From Leptospira bouyouniensis (GTDB lineage Bacteria; Spirochaetota; Leptospiria; Leptospirales; Leptospiraceae), in NCBI RefSeq assembly GCF_004769525.1, contig NZ_RQFT01000011.1:1-64000 (forward strand): DNA of 64,000 nt, read 5' to 3'. The notes under the pieces are model-generated. The model was not told the DNA's origin. It saw only the letters and a list, made by a program, of their open reading frames with translations, and did not search any database. Position numbers and translations under genes: made by a program. Of the stretch, positions 1 through 9,128 are shown piece after piece (within the stretch, counting starts at the first letter, position 1; each line of letters opens with the position of its first letter).

Positions 1-1
1 G

Positions 2-892
2 TTCTTAACTATTGCTCCAATTTCTTATGATCAAGATAAATATTTAAATCCAGAAATGGATTTTCTTAATGATGAAATTAAAGATTTATTATTTAGAAAA
101 GTGCTTTTGGGTGTCGATGAGGCTATAAAAAATAAATCTCATATCATAGTTTTTCCAGAGTTAACTCTTTCAGAAAAAGGATTATCTAAAATTATTGATT
201 ATCTAAAGAGAAAAGGTAGTAGATTAGTTGTTATAGTTGGATTGGAATATAAAAAGAATAGATCATATATGAGAGCGAGTAATGTAACTGCTATATGTAT
301 TCCAATTAAGAGGAAATTTAACTTGTTTGGAGAATCTCATCTTATTATTAGGCAAATCAAAAACTTTCCTATGGCAGAGGAATATCAAATTCTGCATGAA
401 AATGGGTATAATTATGAAAGTGGAAATGCATTGTACTTATTTAAGTCGTCTTCTTGGAAAAATTTTTCAATACTTACTTGTTCCGATTTTCTTTCATTGA
501 CTTTGAGGTGGTTATTACAAAGACAAATACAGACATTATTTGTTCCAGCGGCAAATATAGATACTTCTACCTATGAAGTTGTATCGGAAAGCTCAATACG
601 TGAACTGTATTGTATCGCCGTTGTATGTAATAATCAAATGATGGGAAAGAGTTATGTTATTGCACCATATTATAATAGCTTTGACAGAACAGTTTTTTCA
701 CATACTGGAGAGACAATATCTGAATTTCATTCTTTTGGAATTAAACCTTCTGATTTTTATAAAATTCAAAAGGATTATCAAGGTAATATACCATTTCGTA
801 AAAGAAAGGAAAAAGAAAAGAATAGCAGTGATCTCGAAAATTTTGATATTAGAGAATATAAACAACTTCCACCTGATTGGTTAAATTTATGA
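2..892 (+). CDS. Nitrilase-superfamily domain protein, C-terminal part (5' end outside window)
   Basis: The reading frame is open from base 2, so the gene begins upstream; the first ATG inside the window is at 56. The visible part is a carbon-nitrogen hydrolase domain. Numbered from that ATG, Glu35 lies in a FPE motif, Lys102 in a K-x-x-P segment and Cys142 in LTCSD, the usual Glu-Lys-Cys triad. The beginning of the domain (TIAPISYD) is at the window edge, so whatever precedes it is lost. In DRT type 1 antiphage systems a nitrilase domain follows a reverse transcriptase; that would fit an island gene beside an integrase, but no RT sequence is visible. A stand-alone amidohydrolase is the alternative. 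The stop overlaps the next gene by 4 bases (ATGA). Confidence 0.75.
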   Translation, partial: FLTIAPISYDQDKYLNPEMDFLNDEIKDLLFRKVLLGVDEAIKNKSHIIVFPELTLSEKGLSKIIDYLKRKGSRLVVIVGLEYKKNRSYMRASNVTAICIPIKRKFNLFGESHLIIRQIKNFPMAEEYQILHENGYNYESGNALYLFKSSSWKNFSILTCSDFLSLTLRWLLQRQIQTLFVPAANIDTSTYEVVSESSIRELYCIAVVCNNQMMGKSYVIAPYYNSFDRTVFSHTGETISEFHSFGIKPSDFYKIQKDYQGNIPFRKRKEKEKNSSDLENFDIREYKQLPPDWLNL

Positions 893-1599
893 TTGGATTA
901 TCTATTGATATTGAGACTTCGGGTTTAGATATTCTTCAATCATCTATCATAGAAATTGGTGTTGTCCAGTGGGATTTTATAGGAAATAAGCCACTTAATA
1001 TGTTTAGTAAATTAGTTCGGCATGGCAAGAATGAACAAAATTTTTCATCAGAAATTGAGAAAATAACTGGAATAGCCAATTCAGATTTGAATCATTTTGG
1101 TTATAATTTAGCTGAAGTTCTATTTGAAGTAAAAGAACTTATAAAATATTCGGACTTCCTTTGTGGTCACAATGCGATTTTATTTGATCGTGAGATTTTA
1201 TATAGGCTATTTCTTAATCAAATTAATTACCGACTAGAGTGTCATTGGATTGATACAATGTTCGACTTGGAAACGAATGATGAATTCGGATCACGAAAAT
1301 TGCGTGATTTAATTAAAATTTTTGATATTCCTTCTTTTTTAGATCATAGGGCTTTTTTTGATGCTCTTTCTGTTATTTTACTAATTTCAAAAACTGGATT
1401 TGAACAATGTTATAAAAATTCATTATCAAATCTTATTCGTATTTCAATAGAACTTGAATACGAAAATAGAGAACAAGCAAAGAGGAAAGGTTTTTTTTGG
1501 AACAAAAATCTTAAATGCTGGGAAAAAATAATTAGAAGTCATAAAAAAAGTGGGTACATGATGTCGAATTTGAAAGAGGAGATTATTTATTTTCCATAG
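889..1599 (+). CDS. DEDDh 3'-5' exonuclease (DnaQ-like)
   Basis: 236 aa from the ATG at 889; a TTG at 877 also exists, but the ATGA overlap with the preceding stop favours the ATG. Exo I motif S-I-D-I-E-T (Asp7, Glu9) at the N-terminus, Exo II around L-C-G-H-N-A-I-L-F-D, and Exo III D-H-R-A-F-F-D-A with the His and last Asp of the DEDDh type. The family removes nucleotides from DNA or RNA 3' ends with two metal ions. Its C-terminal 60 residues are basic and unassigned. Coupling to the nitrilase-domain gene suggests the two act together, perhaps in defence. That role is inference; the fold assignment is firm. Confidence 0.85.
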   Translation: MIGLSIDIETSGLDILQSSIIEIGVVQWDFIGNKPLNMFSKLVRHGKNEQNFSSEIEKITGIANSDLNHFGYNLAEVLFEVKELIKYSDFLCGHNAILFDREILYRLFLNQINYRLECHWIDTMFDLETNDEFGSRKLRDLIKIFDIPSFLDHRAFFDALSVILLISKTGFEQCYKNSLSNLIRISIELEYENREQAKRKGFFWNKNLKCWEKIIRSHKKSGYMMSNLKEEIIYFP

Positions 1600-1719
1600 A
1601 AATTTGATTATTGTAATCTATTCTTAATATGAATAGCTAAAGCTAAGGTCATTTTACACAAATCGTAGTTGCGTATATTGGATTTCTAACATATTTTGAA
1701 AGGTCCTTTGACATTATGA

Positions 1720-2559
1720 ATGGAAACTTCAAAATTGTCATTTATGTTAAAGTTAACAAACATTGACGCTAATCTGCCAAGTAGACCTCAATATAAAGTA
1801 TGTGTGTCCAAATTCGTAAATTGGATAGGTCGGAGACCTATCAGTGAAGAAACGCTTCGTGAGTACTTCCAATTTTTGTTGAAGGAAATGTCTCCTGCTT
1901 CAGTTCGATTAGCAAAAACTTCAATAAAACTATGGATATTAAAAAGTCATCCTAGTCGAAATAATATTGTGTTTAAGAATGGGATTCAGATGCTTTTCCA
2001 CGAATTGAAGGTTCCTAAACCAAATGTCTCTGTTACAGACTCAAAGCTTCTGACAGAAAAGGAGTTGAAACTTATGGCAAAGAAGCTCCCGAAAAAGTAT
2101 TCTTTGATTCTGCGGATTTTGTATGGAACTGGTTGCAGAATTAGTGAATTGTTGTCGGTCAAAATTTCACAATGCAACGATTTGCAATCGCATATTGAAA
2201 CTAAGGTCATTGGTAAGGGAGGAAAGGAAAATATTCTAATAATTTCAAAGAGCCTCTACATGAAAACTAAAGAGGTTTTCGGAGGAAGTGAATATTTATT
2301 CGAGAATTCACTGACTGGTAAACCGTACACTAGGCAAATGGTCCATCGAAATTTCAAAAGCATTGGATTAATTGAATTGAATCGACGAGTTTATCCGCAT
2401 CAGACTCGTCACAGTAGAATTAGCCATTTATTGCGGCAAGGGAAGCCCTTAGATGCAGTTTCTCGATTCGCAAATCATTTTAGCAGTTCGTTCACTGCTA
2501 CCGTGTATGGACAAAATAAATTAGATACAAAGGAAATTCTTAAATCGTCATATATTTAA
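1720..2559 (+). CDS. Tyrosine recombinase / phage-type integrase
   Basis: 279 aa, compact for the family. The N-terminal 100 residues form the SAM-like DNA-binding domain and the rest is catalytic. Visible catalytic residues are Arg140 in G-T-G-C-R-I-S-E-L, Lys166 or Lys169 in the beta-hairpin, His227 and Arg230 in H-Q-T-R-H, His253 and nucleophile Tyr263. The set is complete, so the enzyme is probably active. It performs site-specific strand exchange and may mobilise the island. It does not lie next to the tRNA-Arg at 27.9 kb, so which att site it uses is unclear. Its size and sequence also resemble XerC/D-like and integron-type recombinases. Confidence 0.9.
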   Translation: METSKLSFMLKLTNIDANLPSRPQYKVCVSKFVNWIGRRPISEETLREYFQFLLKEMSPASVRLAKTSIKLWILKSHPSRNNIVFKNGIQMLFHELKVPKPNVSVTDSKLLTEKELKLMAKKLPKKYSLILRILYGTGCRISELLSVKISQCNDLQSHIETKVIGKGGKENILIISKSLYMKTKEVFGGSEYLFENSLTGKPYTRQMVHRNFKSIGLIELNRRVYPHQTRHSRISHLLRQGKPLDAVSRFANHFSSSFTATVYGQNKLDTKEILKSSYI

Positions 2560-2587
2560 ATATTCTAAAGTATAGTATGTTTTCTCT

Positions 2588-2611
2588 TTCCTTTATTTAA
2601 AAATAAAGGAA
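2588..2611. terminator. Bidirectional hairpin terminator
   Basis: A 10-bp perfect inverted repeat (TTCCTTTATT / AATAAAGGAA) with a 4-base loop lies between the convergent integrase and the minus-strand gene ending at 2630. T- and A-rich flanks suit termination from both sides. Confidence 0.6.
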
Positions 2612-2629
2612 GAGTGAGATAAAATAGGA

Positions 2630-3244
2630 TCAGAATTTACACTCTAACCAAGGATATAAATTAATTATAGCTTTGTTGAAGTGTAATTTTAAAATTTTGA
2701 ATGCTTTTTTTCTGCCAACACGACCGTATATATTTAACAGATGAATTCGATAATCGCTTAATTCATGGCGAATAAAATTCCTCATAATTCTCTTCAGAAA
2801 TTCATCATCCGATTCTAGTGTTGCCCAATTGAAATTTCCGTTTTCAATTTGTCTGATATTGAAATGATTAACAGCCTGTTCTAAAAGAATAGATTTTTCA
2901 ATCAGAGGGATCGAAATCTCAATATTTTCTACATCTTTCATTATTTTTTTTACTTTTGTATTTAATGCTTTTTTTGAACCGTCTCGCCGTTTTTTATTTT
3001 CTTCACGATACTTTAAAAAATCTTCAGAGTTCTCAATTTTAATCACATTTTCTTTATTATACAGTTTAATTGAATGTTCTGTTTTATAATTATTATTTTT
3101 AACTTCTTTGTCTGGACTGGGAAAAAACATAGAGATCATTTTTTCTGTCCAAAATCTCGACTTTTTTAATTCTTGTTTAGTTATGAAGATTTCCTTCTGT
3201 TCTTCATCTACCTTGACCCATTTTCCATGTATAAATTTGTGCAA
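2630..3244 (-). CDS. Hypothetical protein with W-T-x-x-[LIM]-I / L-Y-x-x-E-x-V domain
   Basis: 204 aa. The start is TTG at 3244, chosen because a perfect AGGAGG lies 6 bases upstream (3251-3256 on the plus strand). Residues about 32-75 carry a W-T-E-K-M-I ... F-F-P-S-P-D ... I-K-L-Y-N-K-E-N-V pattern. I remember similar stretches at the N-termini of uncharacterised bacterial proteins and think it may be a small DNA- or RNA-binding module, but I cannot name the family. The C-terminal half is helical with an F-I-R-H-E-L-S-D-Y motif followed by a basic stretch. It is monocistronic. Function unknown. Confidence 0.65.
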   Translation of the reverse strand: MHKFIHGKWVKVDEEQKEIFITKQELKKSRFWTEKMISMFFPSPDKEVKNNNYKTEHSIKLYNKENVIKIENSEDFLKYREENKKRRDGSKKALNTKVKKIMKDVENIEISIPLIEKSILLEQAVNHFNIRQIENGNFNWATLESDDEFLKRIMRNFIRHELSDYRIHLLNIYGRVGRKKAFKILKLHFNKAIINLYPWLECKF

Positions 3245-3250
3245 ACCAAG

Positions 3251-3256
3251 CCTCCT
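3251..3256 (-). promoter_or_regulatory. Perfect Shine-Dalgarno deciding a TTG start
   Basis: The minus strand reads AGGAGG here, 6 bases before TTG at 3244. There is no in-frame ATG nearby, so this site fixes the start of the 204-aa protein. Confidence 0.7.
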
Positions 3257-3599
3257 AAGATAATCATCTCCTTTAAATTATACTCCTTTTTCGAAAATTA
3301 AGAGTAAGGTTGAATATTTTGCCTGAATTTTCAAAAAAAAATTAGGAAGAAACTGAGTTCCGAAATGGTTTTGATCTCTTTTTTTTATATAACAAAGTTT
3401 GGTTAAGATTAGTAACTCCATCCCGATTCATATGTTTTCACATATAAGAATTTATCGACCAGATTAATAGTAATTTTTGCATAGATTGATTTAAGAATTA
3501 CTTATATTACGATCTTGAGCATTCCAAACTTTAGTTAGCATTTGATTGAACGCAGAACTTGGTTTCACATATTTGTTGGCGATTACATGGACGAATTTT
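3257..3599. other. Intergenic region, no gene seen
   Basis: About 340 AT-rich bases between the divergently placed upstream region of the 204-aa gene and the end of the YgjP-like gene. Frames are broken by stops. I see no strong hairpin or promoter match. Confidence 0.5.
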
Positions 3600-4331
3600 T
3601 CAATACTGCCAATCTACATGTGCAGTGGGCAGCTGATTTAACTTTTTTCTTAATTCCCTCCAATTTGGTAGATTTTTAGATAAGATCGATTTAAACTTGG
3701 CACTATGAGTTTTTTCAAAGGCATGGGTTAGTTCGTGGTAGATGATATACTCGATACAATCAATTGGCTTCTTTGCCAATTCGGTATTGAGCCAGACTTT
3801 CTTTTTTCCAGGAACATAGGAACCCCATCTCGTTTTCATTTTACGAATCCCGTATGTTATGTTTGATAAGCCCATTTTCTTTTGGGCACTAGCCATTATT
3901 TTATCGGTTTTCAATTGAAGTTCTGATTTGTAGTAGTCTTCAAATAGTTTTTTTACTTTTGGTTTTGAGATTCCTTTGGGAATAGATAGAATGATTGAAG
4001 TGGATTTTAATTGGATCGAAGGTTTCGACTTTGTTTCGACCAATTTAAGCAGGTATCTTTTTCCGAATAGATAATGAGATTCTTTGTCTAAAAATTCTCG
4101 CTTTGGCTCTCGTTCTTGTTTCTGGAGTTTTTCTCTTTGTTTTTTGATCCAACTAAGTTTCGAAATCGTGTATACTCGGACGATATCCTTACGCATGCGG
4201 AGCGGAGCAGAGATCACTACTTCTCCGTTAGGTGGATAAACGGAAAGATGGATATTCTTGATATCCTTATAGGTTACAGAAATCTCAATATTTTGAAGTG
4301 TAAACTTATCTGTATTCTGGCTGTTCGGCAA
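3600..4331 (-). CDS. YgjP-like zinc metallopeptidase (SprT/DUF45 type)
   Basis: 243 aa. The zinc motif H-E-L-T-H (His199, Glu200, His203) with a further His at about 209 is typical of the YgjP/DUF45 family, as is the upstream K-T-R-W-G-S-Y segment. The family is predicted to be a metal-dependent protease and is often encoded next to type I restriction hsdR genes. Here it overlaps the end of hsdR by 26 bases, so the two are co-transcribed. A role in controlling or processing the restriction complex is inference. Start is the ATG at 4331. Confidence 0.88.
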   Translation of the reverse strand: MPNSQNTDKFTLQNIEISVTYKDIKNIHLSVYPPNGEVVISAPLRMRKDIVRVYTISKLSWIKKQREKLQKQEREPKREFLDKESHYLFGKRYLLKLVETKSKPSIQLKSTSIILSIPKGISKPKVKKLFEDYYKSELQLKTDKIMASAQKKMGLSNITYGIRKMKTRWGSYVPGKKKVWLNTELAKKPIDCIEYIIYHELTHAFEKTHSAKFKSILSKNLPNWRELRKKLNQLPTAHVDWQY

Positions 4332-7300
4332 TGATTTTAAAGATTCTCTCTACTTCTTCAACGTTCTTGTCCATTAAATCATAAATCGTCTTTTTTAAAA
4401 CATTTTCTTTAGTTGGGTTGCCATGCCAATCATCAGGTCGATTAAAATTAATTGCCTCATGTAGTTTTAGGGCAAGCTCTAAGTTCTGATTGAGATTGTT
4501 GTAAAGAGCTACTTGACCTGGGGTTTTGAGTTGGGAAGGGGCATCGGATTGATTGCCTTTGGCTACTCTTTTTGCAAGTTCCATTACTCTTTTTAGGTAA
4601 TTTTCATATGAAGTGGCTCCTTTTTTTCGTTCCATAATGATTTCTTGGAGGAGTTCACTCATTTTATTATAGAAGGCTGGGTCGAGTAGGTGGTCACGGA
4701 TGATTTTTGATCGGATGTTGTTTTCAATTGTTTCGGCGGAAGCTTCTCTATTTCTTGGAGTATTGGCACTCTCTTCCTTTAAATGACTCAAACTCTCTAC
4801 GAGTTCTAAAAGTGGAAGGTTTTCAAATAAGGAAATAATTTTAGATTCATCAGCTTGGATGTAATGGTCGATTAAATGTCGCATGTCTGCTTCATAAGAT
4901 TTTAAATCGATTACATCACCTGATGCGATTTTGATTTCCTTACGAAGTTTCACATAGAACTCAAATTTAGTTTTGTAATAGTTTTCTTCTTTCAGAGTGT
5001 ACCCAGCTTCTTCAAATTCGTTAGCAATATTGGCAAACGAACGAACGAAAGTTGCTGTGAGCTTGTAAAGATTGATTCGTAAAAATTCAGTATCTTCTAA
5101 ATCCTCAGGTTTTTCTGTGTTTCCACAAAAGTAACGTCTATAAGATAAACTATCCTTTGGTGGTTCAACTGCCTCGCACAGAGTTTCCAAAGCTTCTAGA
5201 TGTTCTTCTAGTTTTTCTCTTGCAGTCTTTAGGCGATCTTTTACGGCAATGGATCCATCTTCGTGACTGGTTTCATTTTCATCACTAGCAAGTTCGGAAG
5301 TATAGACCTCTATGGCATTCTCTACCTTTTTAAATAGGTCTTTATAGTCGACTATGTATCCAAAGGGTTTTGTTTCCCCATTCAAACGATTCACTCTGCA
5401 AATCGCTTGGAAGAGTCCATGGTCTTGCATATTTTTATCAATATAAAGAACTGAGCAAGCAGGTGCGTCAAAACCAGTTAACAATTTGTCTACGACAATG
5501 ATGAGTTTCATGAGTGCAGGTGTCTCGATGAAAGTTTTTTTTACTTCTTCTTCGAATTGATCTGCATCTTTACCACCAAGCATCGCTGTGTACGTATTGT
5601 ATATAAATTCCTTTTCAGTGTCTGTTCCTTCTCCAATGTCCTCTGTTCGAATATCACCCTTGTTTGGTGAATAGGAAGTAATGACCGCACATTTTCCTCT
5701 AAGGTTTGTATCTTGGAAGAGTTTGTAGTATTTGCATGCCTCGTAAATACTACCTGCAACTAACATCGCATTTCCGTATTGGCTACTCAGGGCGGGTCGA
5801 TTGGAAAAATCGAGTAAGATGTCCGAAACAATCTTTTCCATTCGGGATTTGGAACTGAGAACTTTTTGCATGGTTCCCCATTTTTTCTTTAGTTCCTTTC
5901 GTTGGTAATCGTTTAGACCTTTGGTTTTGGCATTGAACCATTCGTCCACTTTTTCGGGACTGCTAAGTCGTTGATCGATGTCTCTTGCTTCGTACATCAA
6001 ATCCAAAACTACTTCATCTCTTACTGCTTCATTAAATCGGTATTGGTGGATGTATCTTCCAAAGACTTCCTCGGAGGTTTGTTTGTCCTTTCGGAGAAGA
6101 GGAGTTCCCGTGAAGCCAATGAAGGTTGCACCTTTCAGGATGGCTTTCATCAATCGATGGAGTTTACCCGATTGGGTTCTATGTGCCTCATCAATGAAGA
6201 GAAAGATTTCTCCTTGGGTTTGTGGAGGATTCTTCTTTATGCTTTCTAAGTAGGCATCAAAGTCATCCACATTGTTTTTTCCAAATTTATGGATAAGGGA
6301 GCAAAGTAAGCGAGGAGTTGCCATCGAAAGTTGCCCAATCAAATCCTTACCACTTGTGGTACGGTAAATCTTGTCACCCGATTGTTTAAATACTTTTTCG
6401 ATTTGGGTATCTAATTCATCTCGATCGGTAATGACAGCAACCCTTGCATTGGGATTGTTTTCTAGGATCCAACGAGCAAGGATCACCATTACGAGTGATT
6501 TGCCACTGCCTTGAGTATGCCAAATGATACCACTTTCCTTTCTACTGACAAAATCCTGAGCAGACTTGATTCCAAAGTACTGGTGGTAACGTGGTAGTTT
6601 TTTGATTCCACCATCAAACAAAACAAAGTCGTAAATAATTTCGAGAAATCGTTGTTTGTTGCAAAGTTTTAATAAGTATTTATCTAAAAGATTTCGTGAG
6701 TTATCTTCAATCTCTTCTTTCCAATTGAGAAAGAACTTTTCTCCTGTTCCGACTGTTCCATAACGGAGACCTTCCGTATCATTCCCTGCAAAGACAAATT
6801 GGATTGTCGTAAAAAAATCTTCGATGGCATCTTTACTTTGGTTCCGAATGTTTTGTCGGATCCCTTCAGAAACAGATGTGGTAGCCTTCTTCAATTCTAA
6901 TACGGCAAGGGCAATTCCATTCACATACAAAACCAAATCAGGACGTTTTTCCGATTTGCCAACAACGGTTACTTCTTCAGCGATTCCAAAGTGGTTGTTT
7001 TCAGGATGTTCCCAATCGATGAGTATGATCGTCTCGGCATTCTCACTAGCGGATTCTTTAACTGGGATGCCGTAACGAAGTAGGGAATAGACCTCCCTGT
7101 TCCTTTCATACAGCGATTTGCCAAATTGGTTGTTGGTTTGGTGGAGGAGGTCGAGAGTTCGGGATACTTTGGTTTCCGAAATGCCTCGCCTGGATAGGAA
7201 TCGGGCGAGGAGATTCGGGACAATATTTTTGTTAGATTGGTCTCGCCAATCTCCTAGATAATCATAACCCAACTCGTTTTGAAAGAGTTTTATGACTCGG

Positions 7301-7335
7301 TTCTGCGTTGCCCTTTCGATCTCGCCTATTTTCAT
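4306..7335 (-). CDS. hsdR: Type I restriction endonuclease, R (motor/nuclease) subunit
   Basis: 1009 aa, normal length for HsdR. The N-terminal PD-(D/E)XK nuclease shows R-P-D (Asp133) and L-E-L-K-K (Glu147, Lys149). The SF2 translocase has Walker A G-S-G-K-S (about 276-280) and DEAH (382-385), with helicase motifs F-T-G-T-P and later V-D-K-L-L-T-G-F-D. The C-terminal third is the helical EcoEI_R-type domain that docks on the methylase. With HsdM and HsdS it forms the R2M2S complex that translocates unmodified DNA and cuts at a distance. It is separated from hsdS by an inserted set of genes, including one on the opposite strand. All catalytic motifs look intact. Confidence 0.97.
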   Translation of the reverse strand: MKIGEIERATQNRVIKLFQNELGYDYLGDWRDQSNKNIVPNLLARFLSRRGISETKVSRTLDLLHQTNNQFGKSLYERNREVYSLLRYGIPVKESASENAETIILIDWEHPENNHFGIAEEVTVVGKSEKRPDLVLYVNGIALAVLELKKATTSVSEGIRQNIRNQSKDAIEDFFTTIQFVFAGNDTEGLRYGTVGTGEKFFLNWKEEIEDNSRNLLDKYLLKLCNKQRFLEIIYDFVLFDGGIKKLPRYHQYFGIKSAQDFVSRKESGIIWHTQGSGKSLVMVILARWILENNPNARVAVITDRDELDTQIEKVFKQSGDKIYRTTSGKDLIGQLSMATPRLLCSLIHKFGKNNVDDFDAYLESIKKNPPQTQGEIFLFIDEAHRTQSGKLHRLMKAILKGATFIGFTGTPLLRKDKQTSEEVFGRYIHQYRFNEAVRDEVVLDLMYEARDIDQRLSSPEKVDEWFNAKTKGLNDYQRKELKKKWGTMQKVLSSKSRMEKIVSDILLDFSNRPALSSQYGNAMLVAGSIYEACKYYKLFQDTNLRGKCAVITSYSPNKGDIRTEDIGEGTDTEKEFIYNTYTAMLGGKDADQFEEEVKKTFIETPALMKLIIVVDKLLTGFDAPACSVLYIDKNMQDHGLFQAICRVNRLNGETKPFGYIVDYKDLFKKVENAIEVYTSELASDENETSHEDGSIAVKDRLKTAREKLEEHLEALETLCEAVEPPKDSLSYRRYFCGNTEKPEDLEDTEFLRINLYKLTATFVRSFANIANEFEEAGYTLKEENYYKTKFEFYVKLRKEIKIASGDVIDLKSYEADMRHLIDHYIQADESKIISLFENLPLLELVESLSHLKEESANTPRNREASAETIENNIRSKIIRDHLLDPAFYNKMSELLQEIIMERKKGATSYENYLKRVMELAKRVAKGNQSDAPSQLKTPGQVALYNNLNQNLELALKLHEAINFNRPDDWHGNPTKENVLKKTIYDLMDKNVEEVERIFKIIAEQPEYR

Positions 7336-7577
7336 ACTTATTTTTCAAGTATTGAAAGATCGTCAAATAGCCGTCAAATGGAAAATTTAAAGTTGAATCT
7401 TATATAAGGTTCGTTTGGGATTGCAACTTTCATTAAAGAGCAATTTAAGATATAAACTTTTCCTAAAGTTTACATAATGTCAAGATTTCACTTCATTTTA
7501 GAAACTCATAGAAAAAATGCTTCACTTTTAGTTTCAACAATATTACTTTTCCATTGTATGGGAGTTATAGATTCTTT

Positions 7578-8774
7578 ATGAAATCACGATTGTTTTTATT
7601 TGTATTCCTTTTTTTTAATTTACCAACAGAAGGCTCGCCATCCAACGAAAAGTGTCCCGTTGAATATAACGAAAAAGTTGTAGAAATTGACGATCAGTCT
7701 TTCATCCAGGTTTCTTCCAATTTGAATTCAACATTAATTCAGTATGAAGAAGCGGGGTTATATTCAGAAGGATTGGCACTAGTTAAAAATGGATACACTC
7801 AACAATTTATAGATCAATCTGGCAAAGTCGCAATAGATTTATCAGATAAATTCTTTTTCTTTCAAAAGCCTTTTTCCGATGGGAAGGCAGTATTCTTTAA
7901 CATTGAAAATCAAAGGGGAGCTATCAATAAATCAGGCGATGTTCTTTTCTTAAAAGATTATGATCAATTAATGTCCTTTAGTGAAGGGATAGCTCCATAT
8001 ATGAAAGATAATAAGCTTGGTTTCATTGATGAAAAGGGAAATGAACTTACTAAGCCAATATTTGAATATGACCACAAGATTAAATTTGAGGAAGGCTTTT
8101 CTGTAATAAAATCTCGTGGAAAATACGGATTCCTAGACAAGAGAGGAAAAATAATAGGAGATATTATTTACGAAGATGCGAATCCATTCCGAGAAGGATT
8201 GGCTTCAGTAAAGCTAAATGGTAAATGGGGATTTATAAATACGAAAGGAAAATTGGTCATTCAAAACAAATTTGAAAACGCAGATTCATTTTCGAACGGT
8301 TTGTGTACAGTGAGGATAGATGGGAAGGTTGGTTATATAAATACCAATGGCGAAATCGTCATTAAACCTCAGTATACGGGTGGTCGTGATTTTTCTGGAA
8401 ATGTTGCTTTTGTAAGTACAGGATTCGATTTAGGGTTAATCAACGCAAAGGGAGAAACGGTGTTTAATCCGATCTTCGATATAGACATTCGCTCAAGATT
8501 TGAAGGTGATGTAGCACCAGTACGGATAAAATCGAAATATGGAATTATAAAGAACGATGGAACTTTTGTAAGAAAGGCTGAATTTGATAACATTTCTGAG
8601 TTTTCGAATGGATTTGCTTGGTTTGAATTAAATCAGCTTTATGGCGTAATTGATAAAAATGGAAAAATAGTGATCAAAGCTCAATTTAAAAAAATGCCCA
8701 GGATGACGGCAGGATTCTTAATTGTAGAAATAAATGGTCTATACGGGTATATAAAGATTCCTGATTGTGTATAA
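7578..8774 (+). CDS. WG-repeat (KWG Leptospira-type) exported protein
   Basis: 398 aa from ATG 7578; a TTG at 7554 would add 8 residues, but the ATG begins a clean signal peptide (M-K-S-R-L-F-L-F-V-F-L-F-F, cleavage near residue 19). The remainder is made of about ten WG repeats, each with a G-[FLY]-I-[DN]-x-x-G-x-[IV] strand followed by a F-x-x-G-[LF]-A turn. The repeat was named from Leptospira proteins and probably forms a beta-propeller-like surface domain. It is the only plus-strand gene inside the minus-strand restriction block, so it probably arrived separately. Function unknown. Confidence 0.85.
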   Translation: MKSRLFLFVFLFFNLPTEGSPSNEKCPVEYNEKVVEIDDQSFIQVSSNLNSTLIQYEEAGLYSEGLALVKNGYTQQFIDQSGKVAIDLSDKFFFFQKPFSDGKAVFFNIENQRGAINKSGDVLFLKDYDQLMSFSEGIAPYMKDNKLGFIDEKGNELTKPIFEYDHKIKFEEGFSVIKSRGKYGFLDKRGKIIGDIIYEDANPFREGLASVKLNGKWGFINTKGKLVIQNKFENADSFSNGLCTVRIDGKVGYINTNGEIVIKPQYTGGRDFSGNVAFVSTGFDLGLINAKGETVFNPIFDIDIRSRFEGDVAPVRIKSKYGIIKNDGTFVRKAEFDNISEFSNGFAWFELNQLYGVIDKNGKIVIKAQFKKMPRMTAGFLIVEINGLYGYIKIPDCV

Positions 8775-9128
8775 CAAGTGCTAAGTTATTCATGTGAAAT
8801 CAATTCTTGCTTTTGAACTGCCTCGTCAAAGTAACTCTGAGTGCCTTCGAAATTGCTACTTTTGGTTCGTTCTTTTTGTATTTGCAATTTGATAAAAAAA
8901 TCCACATTAGGACTTAACTGCGAGAAGACGTTGAGTTGGCTTTTTCTATGGTTCAAAACTTTTGTATTAGTAACGTTGGACTTAGGTTCCTGAGACAAAT
9001 TGGGAACTGGGAATCTTTTACACTCTGTAGTTTCCTGCAAGTAAGGAATTTTATAATTGCAGAAAATCGGTTAAATGCAATTAAAGAAACGGAAAAGCTC
9101 GGTTATGAAGGTATATCCTTCTTATTAA
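8775..9128. other. Gap without a supported gene
   Basis: About 350 bases between the WG-repeat gene and the GIY-YIG gene. Two short frames on opposite strands (8786-9040 minus, 8936-9126 plus) overlap and neither resembles a known protein nor has a good ribosome site. The minus frame has a charged, plausible C-terminus and could be a remnant. Confidence 0.4.
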
